A DNA stretch of 13,779 nucleotides, from positions 1 through 13,779 of the forward strand of contig CANDJX010000034.1 of NCBI GenBank assembly GCA_947385185.1, read 5' to 3'. A model generated the notes under the pieces. It did not search any database and was not told the DNA's origin. It was given only the letters and a program-made list of their open reading frames with translations. Position numbers and translations under genes: made by a program. Below are positions 7,056 to 13,732 of this stretch, piece after piece; positions within the stretch are counted from its first letter, which is position 1; each line of letters opens with the position of its first letter. This DNA comes from an uncultured Clostridia bacterium. GTDB lineage: Bacteria > Bacillota > Clostridia > Christensenellales > Pumilibacteraceae.

Positions 7056-8728
7056 CAGTTTTCCGCCACAATGGGAAGTATCATGGGATTGCGGTGCGTT
7101 TCTCCGAACAGGAACGTCTTTACTTCCTTTCTCACCAGATTTTTATAGACGGTCAGATCTTCGAGTTCTTTCAGATCTATTTTCATGCTTGTACGCAGAA
7201 CGACCTGTTTCGCTTCTTCGAGCAGTTCTTCCGCGTCGTCGGTATAGACGAAACCTCGGCTTACGATGTCGACGCTCGTGACCGCGCCTTCCTCTTTGTT
7301 TACGCCTATGACTATTATGAACAGCCCTTCCTCGGCAAGATGTTTTCTGTCGCGAAGCACGGTGCTTCCCACGTCGCCCACGCCGAGCCCGTCGACGAGA
7401 AGCGCGCCGGACGGCACGTTGTCGCCCACCGTCATCGTGCGGCTTTTGACGAGTATCTGATTCCCTATGTCGGGCACGATGATATTCGAGTTCGCCATGC
7501 CCATGCGCATCGCAAGCTCGGCGTGCTTCTTCTGATGTCTGTGCTCGCCGTGAACGGGCATGAAGAATCTCGGCTTTATAAGCGAGTGAATGAGCTTGAG
7601 TTCTTCCTGATAAGCATGTCCGGAAACGTGCACTTCGGCAAGGGACTCGTAAATAACGCGGCAACCGTGACGGTAAAGATTGTTTATGACGTTGTAGACC
7701 ATGCGTTCGTTGCCGGGTATGGGCGACGCCGACACGATGACCGTATCGTTGTAGCCCAACCTAACTTTGGACATTTCGTCGCTTGCCATGCGGGTAAGCG
7801 CGCTCATAGGCTCGCCCTGACTGCCCGTAGTGATTATGACGAGTTCTTTATCCGGTATCTTTTTTATTTTGTCGATGTCTACGACGATGTCGTCCGAATA
7901 TCTGAGCTCGCCTATCCTCGCTGCCGCCGCGGCGATATTTATCATGCTCCGACCGCAAAAAGCGACCTTGCGATTGTACTTGACCGCAAGATCGATTATC
8001 TGCTGAAGCCGATGTATGTTCGACGCGAACGTAGCGATAAAAATGCGGCGCTCGGTATTGTCCGCAAAAATATTGTTGAACGACGCGCCGACGGTGGATT
8101 CGCTCATCGACGAACCCGGACGTTCTATGTTCGTACTTTCGGCAAGGAGCAAAAGAACTCCGCGATTGCCTATTTCGGCAATGCGCTGAAGATCGATGAT
8201 GTTCCCGTCCACCGGCGTATAATCGACTTTGAAATCACCGGTATGGAAAACCACTCCCGCCGGCGTGGAGATCGCAAGCGCGCAGCTTCCCGCTATCGAA
8301 TGCGATACGTTTACGAACTCGACCTTAAAACAACCGAACTGTACCGTACTGCCCGGCTTTACTATGTTGAGTTTCGTGTTTTCTACTTTCTGTTCTCTGA
8401 GTTTGGCTTCTACGAGCGCAAGAGTGATTTTCGTCCCGTACACCGGAACGTTCAGATCCTTCAGTACGTACGGGAGCGCGCCGATATGGTCCTCGTGACC
8501 GTGTGTCAATACGATACCTCTGACGCGATCCTTGTTGGCAAGAAGATACGATGTGTCGGGTATCACGAGATCCACGCCCGGCATATCTCCGTTTGGAAAA
8601 GACGAGCCGCAATCGATGACGATAATATCGCCGGCAAATTCGAGTGCGGTCATATTTTTGCCAATCTCGCCTACGCCGCCCAAAAAAATCACCTTAAGTG
8701 CAGGCGCGTCGTTTCGTGTTTTGTGCAA
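7055..8728 (-). CDS. rnjA: Ribonuclease J
   Basis: RNase J is the metallo-beta-lactamase/beta-CASP nuclease with endonuclease and 5'-3' exonuclease activity that drives mRNA turnover and rRNA maturation in Bacillota. The 557-residue length is typical. Visible parts are LKVIFLGGVGEIGKNM (11-26), the zinc-binding motif THGHEDHIG (75-83, H76/H78/D80/H81), NVSHSI, HTGDFKVD, the beta-CASP region with ESTNIERPGSS, TTGSQGEPMSAL, and PVHGEHRHQ carrying the last metal histidine, then a C-terminal degradation domain. The start is TTG at 8728, supported by GGAGG five bases upstream; the next in-frame Met (residue 26) would remove the first beta strand. It heads a chain with trmR, trhP and the AEC permease, and its stop overlaps the trmR start. 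Confidence 0.95.
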   Translation of the reverse strand: MHKTRNDAPALKVIFLGGVGEIGKNMTALEFAGDIIVIDCGSSFPNGDMPGVDLVIPDTSYLLANKDRVRGIVLTHGHEDHIGALPYVLKDLNVPVYGTKITLALVEAKLREQKVENTKLNIVKPGSTVQFGCFKVEFVNVSHSIAGSCALAISTPAGVVFHTGDFKVDYTPVDGNIIDLQRIAEIGNRGVLLLLAESTNIERPGSSMSESTVGASFNNIFADNTERRIFIATFASNIHRLQQIIDLAVKYNRKVAFCGRSMINIAAAAARIGELRYSDDIVVDIDKIKKIPDKELVIITTGSQGEPMSALTRMASDEMSKVRLGYNDTVIVSASPIPGNERMVYNVINNLYRHGCRVIYESLAEVHVSGHAYQEELKLIHSLIKPRFFMPVHGEHRHQKKHAELAMRMGMANSNIIVPDIGNQILVKSRTMTVGDNVPSGALLVDGLGVGDVGSTVLRDRKHLAEEGLFIIVIGVNKEEGAVTSVDIVSRGFVYTDDAEELLEEAKQVVLRTSMKIDLKELEDLTVYKNLVRKEVKTFLFGETHRNPMILPIVAEN

Positions 8729-8801
8729 AATTGCCTCCGCTTGATTAAATTGTTATATACTTAAGCCGCATGAAGCGACCTCGATTCTTTATTACATAAC
8801 A

Positions 8802-8830
8802 ATTATACAACAAACGGAAAATATTTACAA
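8802..8830 (-). promoter_or_regulatory. Promoter of the rnjA operon
   Basis: TTGTAA (8830-8825), a 17-bp spacer and TATAAT (8807-8802) lie on the minus strand. The expected start is near 8795, giving a leader of about 67 bases before the TTG codon. The -35 box contains the stop codon of the upstream nucleotidyltransferase gene. No terminator hairpin separates the two genes, so read-through into rnjA is also possible. Confidence 0.55.
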
Positions 8831-9823
8831 CTTTATTTGCGTAAAAATACTAAAAATATTTGTCGCATCTTCCGTATTTTTGAGATTGGACGCGCCGAGC
8901 AGAGGATTCAGCACGAAATCGCGTCCTATTATACATCCGTTCATAACGCCGTCGACGTATTCGCCCGGCAGTACTATACATTTTTCCAGCCGCGCCGAAC
9001 TCGGCACTATCGCGCCGTCGCCTACGATGCAGTCTTTGACGTATCCGCTCACAAGCGCGCTCGAAGCTATAAGACTGCCGCGGACGTAACGACTGCGCAC
9101 CGGTCTGAGATGACGGGCGGACGGAAAATACATTGCCGCCGCCTCGAAATTCGCATCGTAATAATCGGACAGATTGCCCATGTCCTTCCAATACCCGCCC
9201 GTTTCCGACGCCGCGATTTTCTCGCCGCGTCTTAAAAGCAGAGGGAAAAGATCGCGTGCGAAATCGAAGGGCACGCCGTCCGGAACGTAATCGAAAACTT
9301 TGCGCGACAATATATACGTCCCTGCGTTGGCAAGCCCCGCCTTTCCGGCGTTGTCCGCGCACTTTTCGCATATTTCGGTCAACATTCCGTTTTCGGTCAC
9401 GACCGCGCCGAACCGACCGAGATCGTTTACGCGCGTTATTTCCATAGTGGCGATCGCGCCCGACTGCCTGTGCGCGCGTATGAGCGAGGAAAGATCGGAT
9501 CCGCACAAAGTGTCGGCGGAAAGAACGACGAATTCGTCGCCATCCGCAGGCAAAGCGGCTTTTACGCTCCCCGCCGTGCCCATGGGCGCGATCTCGTACG
9601 ACGCTCCGATCGTCAGATCTATATATCCGCAAACGTAATCGAGGATCTCCTCCGGTTTATATCCGAGCGCAAAAGTTATGTCTGTTATTCCCGCGGCGGC
9701 GAGGCGTCCGACGGCGTAATCCACAACGGGACGGTTGGCGACGGGAAGCATGGGTTTCGGCTTGTAGTACGACAGCGGCATTACGCGTTTGCCGTAGCCG
9801 CCGGCAAGTATTATACCTTTCAT
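8825..9823 (-). CDS. NDP-sugar pyrophosphorylase / mannose-1-phosphate guanylyltransferase-like nucleotidyltransferase
   Basis: The enzyme class joins a sugar 1-phosphate to a nucleoside triphosphate, giving the activated sugar for envelope or storage polysaccharides. The 332-residue protein starts MKGIILAGGYGKRVMPLSYY and carries the signature G-G-x-G-x-R (8-13) with KPKPMLP (21-27). It then has APMGTAGSVKAAL (about 79-91), VLSADTLCGSD with the metal Asp, and YWKDMGN. After ~residue 235 a left-handed beta-helix-like tail (SLIASSALVSGYVKDCIVGDGAIV) follows. Nucleotide and sugar cannot be assigned from sequence alone; GDP-mannose or dTDP/UDP-glucose types are candidates. ATG 9823 is preferred because it matches the family start. 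An in-frame GTG at 9862 adds 13 residues without an SD. The SD at 9823 (TAAGGCGG) is poorly spaced. A terminator lies 52 bases upstream, suggesting attenuation. Confidence 0.85.
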   Translation of the reverse strand: MKGIILAGGYGKRVMPLSYYKPKPMLPVANRPVVDYAVGRLAAAGITDITFALGYKPEEILDYVCGYIDLTIGASYEIAPMGTAGSVKAALPADGDEFVVLSADTLCGSDLSSLIRAHRQSGAIATMEITRVNDLGRFGAVVTENGMLTEICEKCADNAGKAGLANAGTYILSRKVFDYVPDGVPFDFARDLFPLLLRRGEKIAASETGGYWKDMGNLSDYYDANFEAAAMYFPSARHLRPVRSRYVRGSLIASSALVSGYVKDCIVGDGAIVPSSARLEKCIVLPGEYVDGVMNGCIIGRDFVLNPLLGASNLKNTEDATNIFSIFTQIKL

Positions 9824-9874
9824 CCGCCTTAGTATGTCGCCGGAGAACCGACTTTTATGCACGAAACCGAAAGC

Positions 9875-9915
9875 AAAAAAAGAACAGGGGTTGCGCCGCG
9901 TAGGACAACAACCCC
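9875..9915 (-). terminator. Intrinsic terminator before the nucleotidyltransferase gene
   Basis: On the minus strand GGGGTTG (9915-9909) pairs with CAACCCC (9893-9887) around a 15-base partly structured loop. After TGTTC comes a run of seven T (9881-9875). It lies upstream of, and points into, the gene starting at 9823, so it either ends a small RNA or works as an attenuator. Confidence 0.7.
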
Positions 9916-9968
9916 CGCTATCAGGGTGGGTGGTGGCATATTTATTAACGTACCGTCACAGTACGTAT
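9875..9968 (-). ncRNA. Candidate small RNA or attenuator leader (~94 nt)
   Basis: Bounded by a perfect promoter at 9975-10003 and an intrinsic terminator ending at 9875, the predicted transcript starts near A9968. It opens with a 6-bp hairpin (ACGTAC 9966-9961 and GTACGT 9953-9948, 7-base loop). A single-stranded linker with CCACCACCCACCC (9936-9924) follows, then the terminator hairpin. No match to a riboswitch or known sRNA that I recognise. The C-rich linker recalls Gram-positive sRNAs such as FsrA or RsaE that bind G-rich ribosome sites. It could alternatively pair weakly with the GGGG arm of the terminator and act as antiterminator for the nucleotidyltransferase gene, whose ATG lies 52 bases beyond the T run. 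The boundaries are predictions. Confidence 0.55.
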
Positions 9969-9974
9969 GACACA

Positions 9975-10003
9975 ATTATATTCGCACCTATCCGAATTGT
10001 CAA
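9975..10003 (-). promoter_or_regulatory. Consensus sigma-A promoter, minus strand
   Basis: TTGACA (10003-9998), exactly 17 bp, and TATAAT (9980-9975): both hexamers are perfect consensus, the only such promoter in the window. Upstream lie A/T tracts (an eight-base A run at 10025-10032 and a T run at 10041-10046) that may act as an UP element or bend. Predicted start is A9968. It should drive the small RNA/leader and any read-through into the nucleotidyltransferase gene. Confidence 0.8.
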
Positions 10004-10139
10004 CGATTTGATCGAAACGAAATCAAAAAAAATTTGCCTATTTTTTAATATCCGCCAAAAAACGGTGGACTGTTTTTTATCTGTCCCGTTGCAAGCGCGT
10101 GACGAAATATATCCGACCGTGTCATATATATGAATATTT

Positions 10140-10145
10140 TATAAT
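10140..10145 (+). promoter_or_regulatory. Possible -10 box just upstream of the flippase gene
   Basis: TATAAT ends 11 bases before the ATG at 10157, giving a predicted transcript start only about 5 bases upstream of the codon. No convincing -35 hexamer is found at 16-18 bp (CCGTGT at 17), and the intervening sequence AAAATCTAAAT has no SD. The rest of 10004-10139 is AT-rich with homopolymer tracts and shows no gene. Confidence 0.35.
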
Positions 10146-10156
10146 AAAATCTAAAT

Positions 10157-11707
10157 ATGAACAAGCTGGCAAAAGCGGTATTTACTCTGACTACTTTTTC
10201 GATAATCGACAGATTACTCGGATTTTTATTCAAAATATATCTGTCGCGCGAAATGGGCGCAAGCGCGCTCGGCGTTTATCAGGTCGCCCTTTCCTTTTTC
10301 TTCGTGCTCATGACGCTTACGACGAGCGGGCTTCCGCTCATCGGCGGAAAAATGACGGCGGCGTTCGAAGCCAAAGGTCAACCCGAGCGCGCGCATTCCC
10401 TGACTTCCGCCGCGCTCCTGCTGAATTGCGCGATCGCCGTCGCGCTCGTCGGGCTCGTGCTGTCGCTCAAAACTCCGCTTTCCGCGATCATCAGTTCCGA
10501 AGAAAGCATGAGCCTTCTGTTCGTGCTTTTGCCCGGACTGCTGTTCTGTTCCGTCGCCGCCGCTTTCAGAGGAAGTTTCTGGGGCAAGGAGCGGTTTACC
10601 GCAATATCGGTCATAGAGTTATGCGAGCAAATAGTGCGCATACTTCTCTGCGTGGTGCTGTTCGCGATAGGACTCGGAAAAACGTTCGCCGCCGCGCTGT
10701 CGCTTACTATCGCAATGGGTTTTTCCGCGTTGCTGACCGCCGCGCTTTACTTTACGAAAGGCGGAAAACTGTCGCCGGTCGCCGGCGAACTGAAACCGCT
10801 TTTCGTTTCGTCCGCGCCCATAAGCGTACTGCGCGCAAGTTCGTCGCTCGTCAATTCCCTGCTCGCCGTAGTCGTACCGTTTCTATACGCGTCCACGGGC
10901 ATGAATACCGACGAGGCGCTCGCCATGTTCGGCGCGACGGTCGGCATGGCGATGCCGCTCATGTTCCTGCCCATAACCGTTATAGGTTCGCTCTCGCAGG
11001 CGCTCATCCCGTCGCTGTCCAAAGCCGACGCCGCAGGCGACAAAGCCGAAGTCAGACGTCTGGCGGAACGCGCGATAAAATTCTCCGTTATAGTAGCCGC
11101 GTTGTTCATTCCGCTCTTCGCCGGAGTCGGTTACGAAAGCGGAATACTGTTGTACGACAACGCCGACGCGGGAAAATTTCTGTGCACGGGCGGTCTGCTT
11201 CTCATTCCGATCGCGATCGAAAGCATAACTTCGTCGATGATGAATTCGCTCGGAATGGAAAAACAGGGCTTTTTGAATTACGTTATAGGTTCGGTCGTAA
11301 TGTTCGGGATCATGTTCTGTTTTTACGGCAGATTTTCTTCCGAAGTGTTCGCGCTCTCCTGGTTCGCTTCTCTCACGCTCTCGACCGCTCTCGACGTGAT
11401 ATGCATAAAAAAGCATACCGGGATTTCGCTCGGGTTTATGAAAACCGTCTTGTCATGTCTTGCACTTGCTCTGCCCTGCGCGTTCCTTACGTCGCAGCTT
11501 TCGAATCTTCTCGCGTTTCTATCCGCACCGCTCTTTATTATCGTAATAGTTTCGGGCGCAATAGGATCGGTCGGAGTGCTCGCGCTTATGGTCGGATTCG
11601 GGTTCATGGATAATTTTGTTTTCGTCGGACGGCGAAAAAAACGCGACAAAACGATTTCGGAAAAAAAGAAAGCAAAAGAGCGAAAACGTTTGCATATTAA
11701 CGCCTGA
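10157..11707 (+). CDS. SpoVB/MurJ-like lipid flippase (MOP superfamily)
   Basis: Members move lipid-linked envelope precursors (lipid II or polysaccharide-undecaprenyl intermediates) across the membrane. The 516-residue product has about 14 hydrophobic segments. Its family-typical opening is FSIIDRLLGFLFKIYLSREM (residues 15-34), then GASALGVYQVALSFFFVLMTLTTSGLP, which resembles SpoVB more than the proteobacterial MurJ. Further blocks are RGSFWGKERFTAISVIELCEQIVRI (about 139-163) and SLSQALIPSLSKADAAGDK in the middle. The last ~25 residues are a lysine/arginine-rich cytoplasmic tail. There is no SD before ATG 10157, and the next in-frame Met would delete helix 1. The gene is divergent from the small RNA/nucleotidyltransferase unit; an ECF S-component gene with its own promoter follows 53 bases downstream. 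Lipid II transport is a family-level inference; SpoVB relatives act in spore cortex or wall assembly. Confidence 0.85.
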   Translation: MNKLAKAVFTLTTFSIIDRLLGFLFKIYLSREMGASALGVYQVALSFFFVLMTLTTSGLPLIGGKMTAAFEAKGQPERAHSLTSAALLLNCAIAVALVGLVLSLKTPLSAIISSEESMSLLFVLLPGLLFCSVAAAFRGSFWGKERFTAISVIELCEQIVRILLCVVLFAIGLGKTFAAALSLTIAMGFSALLTAALYFTKGGKLSPVAGELKPLFVSSAPISVLRASSSLVNSLLAVVVPFLYASTGMNTDEALAMFGATVGMAMPLMFLPITVIGSLSQALIPSLSKADAAGDKAEVRRLAERAIKFSVIVAALFIPLFAGVGYESGILLYDNADAGKFLCTGGLLLIPIAIESITSSMMNSLGMEKQGFLNYVIGSVVMFGIMFCFYGRFSSEVFALSWFASLTLSTALDVICIKKHTGISLGFMKTVLSCLALALPCAFLTSQLSNLLAFLSAPLFIIVIVSGAIGSVGVLALMVGFGFMDNFVFVGRRKKRDKTISEKKKAKERKRLHINA

Positions 11708-11718
11708 AAGTGTATAAT
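11690..11718 (+). promoter_or_regulatory. Promoter of the S-component/purA unit
   Basis: TTGCAT (11690-11695), a 17-bp spacer and TATAAT (11713-11718). The start is expected near 11725, about 36 bases before the ATG. The -35 box lies inside the last codons of the flippase gene. The short leader leaves no room for a riboswitch. Confidence 0.6.
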
Positions 11719-11760
11719 ATCAACGTACAAATAAATACTTGCCTTAAGGAGGGCCCGACA

Positions 11761-12822
11761 ATGAGTAAAAAAATTACTCAACAGGAAATTGCCGCTCCGG
11801 AGAAAGCTTCCGAAGTTGCCGAGGACAGCGAGATTACCGAAACCGAGCAGCAAGACAACAACAAAGTCCGTAAGGACGAACCGAAAACAAAGTTTTTCAC
11901 CAGCAAAAAGATTACGCAGCTCGCGGTATTCGCCGCGCTGGCGATCGTGATGAAGCTGATAGGCAAATCGCTCACGCTTACGCCTACGTTCACCGTGACG
12001 TTCGTTTATCTGCCGTGGCTGATATGCGGCGCGGCGACGGGACCGATAGGCGGCATGATCGTCGGATTCGTTTCCGACGTGCTCGGAAATTTCATTTTCG
12101 GCAATCCGCCCATTCCGCTGACCATGCTTTCGAATACGCTATACCCCGCGTTTATCGGACTTGCGTATAAACTGCCGATCAAAAACGACTATATAAAATG
12201 CGTGATCGGCGCAATATGTTCGCTTCTGATATGTACGCTCGGCATAGGTTCGCTCGCTCTGTATCAGGCATACGGTTATTACGAAACGATGAATTTCTTC
12301 GAATATCTCGTGCTGTTCCGTTTCTCGCAGGTGGGCGTGTTCGCGATCAATCTCGGACTGCTGATCGCGCTCGTCAAGCCGCTCCGAAGCGTCGGAGTAT
12401 TCCCGAAAGGCGAAGGAACGGAAACGGGCAAACGAGTATTCGTGTTCGCGATCACGGCGGCGGTCATTACCGCCCTTGCGATCACGGCGTACGTGCTCGT
12501 TGCCGTAAACGCGGACGAGATTTCGCCGGACGGCTCCGGTCTCGCCGTAATATACGCAATGATAACCGAGCTGTATATAGCGCTCGTCATGCTGTCCGCG
12601 TTCATTTTCGTCGGCAGACTGCACCGTATCGCTTCGCTTGCCGTGCTCAGCGGGTTTGCGGCGGCGATATGCGCGTTTGCGCTTACCGCGACGATATCGA
12701 GTTCGAAGATCATTATAGAAATAAAATACGTTATTTCCATACTCTCCTGCATCGCGACTATCGCGATAATTGCGATCGCGGCGGTCAGGAGTTTCGGAAA
12801 AACAAGGAGTAAAAACTTATGA
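11761..12822 (+). CDS. ECF transporter S component (folate-family-like) with C-terminal membrane extension
   Basis: S components bind a vitamin and dock on the shared EcfA/A'/T energising module. Residues ~50-215 carry the fold: KKITQLAVFAALAIVMKLIG, then FVYLPWLICGAATGPIGGMI, GFVSDVLGNFIF and PLTMLSNTLYPAFIGLAYKL, a pattern close to FolT-type folate-family S components. No EcfA or EcfT gene is nearby, as is usual for group II systems. Two oddities: a ~48-residue acidic, low-complexity N-terminal extension (EKASEVAEDSEITETEQQ), and, after about residue 225, roughly four extra hydrophobic helices, so the protein is 353 residues instead of ~170-200. The start at ATG 11761 is set by AAGGAGG eight bases upstream; an earlier in-frame ATG (11710) lacks this. 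The TGA stop overlaps the purA ATG. The ligand is uncertain. Confidence 0.75.
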   Translation: MSKKITQQEIAAPEKASEVAEDSEITETEQQDNNKVRKDEPKTKFFTSKKITQLAVFAALAIVMKLIGKSLTLTPTFTVTFVYLPWLICGAATGPIGGMIVGFVSDVLGNFIFGNPPIPLTMLSNTLYPAFIGLAYKLPIKNDYIKCVIGAICSLLICTLGIGSLALYQAYGYYETMNFFEYLVLFRFSQVGVFAINLGLLIALVKPLRSVGVFPKGEGTETGKRVFVFAITAAVITALAITAYVLVAVNADEISPDGSGLAVIYAMITELYIALVMLSAFIFVGRLHRIASLAVLSGFAAAICAFALTATISSSKIIIEIKYVISILSCIATIAIIAIAAVRSFGKTRSKNL

Positions 12823-13732
12823 TTACCGCACTTGTAGGCGCTCAATGGGGCGATGAAGGCAAAGGTAAAGTCATTGACATCATGTCGGGTAAAGCCGACG
12901 TAGTCGTCCGCGCGACCGGCGGCAACAACGCGGGTCACACCGTCGTAAGCGACGGCAAAACGTATAAGCTGCACCTCGTTCCGAGCGGCATTCTGTATAA
13001 CGGGACGGTTTGTTGCATCGGACCCGGCTGCGTCGTCGACCCGCTTGCGCTTCTCAAAGAAATGGACGAAGTGGAAGCTAACGGCACGTCGCTCGACGGG
13101 CTCAGAATAGACTACCGCGCGCATATCGTCATGCCCTATCATATCCTTATAGACGAGCTCAGCGAAAACGCAAAGGGAGAAAGCGGGATCGGAACGACGA
13201 AAAAAGGTATCGGTCCCTGCTATATGGACAAAGCCGAAAGAATAGGCATTCGGTTTTATGATATTATTCACCCCGAAGTATTTGCGGCGAAGCTCAAAAA
13301 CAACCTTGCGGCAAAGGACAAATATATCGGCGGAATGTTCGGCTATCGCAATACCGCCGTTCGTCGCGCCGAACTCAATTTCGACAGAATTTTCGGCGAA
13401 TACGCCGAAGCGGGCAAAAAACTCGCCAAATACGCGGCGGACACGACGGTAATCGCTTACGAGGCGGACAAGGCGGGCAAAAACGTACTTTTCGAAGGCG
13501 CGCAAGGCACGCTGCTCGATCTCGACATGGGCACTTATCCGTTCGTTACGAGTTCGCACCCCGTCACCGGCGGGTTCTGCGTCAGCGGCGGCGTCGGTCC
13601 CACGCTCATAAAGGATTGTATCGGTATCGCAAAAAGCTATACCACGCGCGTCGGAAAAGGTCCTTTCCCCACCGAGCTTTTCGACGAAACGGGCGATTTC
13701 ATACGCGAAGCCGGATTCGAATACGGTACGAC
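12819..13732 (+). CDS. purA: Adenylosuccinate synthetase, 3' end missing
   Basis: PurA condenses IMP and aspartate with GTP, giving adenylosuccinate, the first committed step to AMP. The ATG at 12819 overlaps the upstream stop (ATGA) and follows AAGGAG by nine bases. The frame runs open for 304 codons and 2 bases until the adapter. Motifs: GAQWGDEGKGK (7-17, with catalytic Asp12), TGGNNAGHT (33-41, catalytic His40), GIGTTKKGIGPCY, FEGAQGTLLDLDMGTYPFVT, and TTRVGKGPFPTELFD, whose Arg contacts IMP. The cut falls in EYGT, just before the conserved T-T-G-R-P-R-R segment, so ~120 C-terminal residues including the GTP-base site (N/Q-K-x-D) are missing. SSHPVTGG replaces the more common SSNPTAGG, a minor variant. 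The minus-strand frame across this gene is a shadow. Confidence 0.97.

Noticed and set aside
7094..8764. 556-residue plus-strand ORF
   Set aside because: Antisense shadow of rnjA. Its composition (many Arg, Tyr, His) reflects reverse-complement codon bias.
9924..9936. G-quadruplex motif GGGTGGGTGGTGG on the plus strand
   Set aside because: Only a two-quartet motif; better explained as the complement of the C-rich linker in the candidate RNA.
9882..9940. T-box riboswitch (AGGGTGG present on the plus strand)
   Set aside because: The rest of the T-box core (ACCGCG) is missing and the visible promoter and terminator are on the opposite strand.
10052..10078. Possible plus-strand terminator (CCGCC/GGTGG followed by six T)
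   Set aside because: The stem is only 5 bp with a G-T pair, the T run is offset by 4 bases, and no plus-strand gene lies upstream to terminate.
10099..11613. 504-residue plus-strand ORF in another frame over the flippase
   Set aside because: Arg/His-rich out-of-frame shadow; the overlapping frame gives a coherent 14-helix MOP protein.
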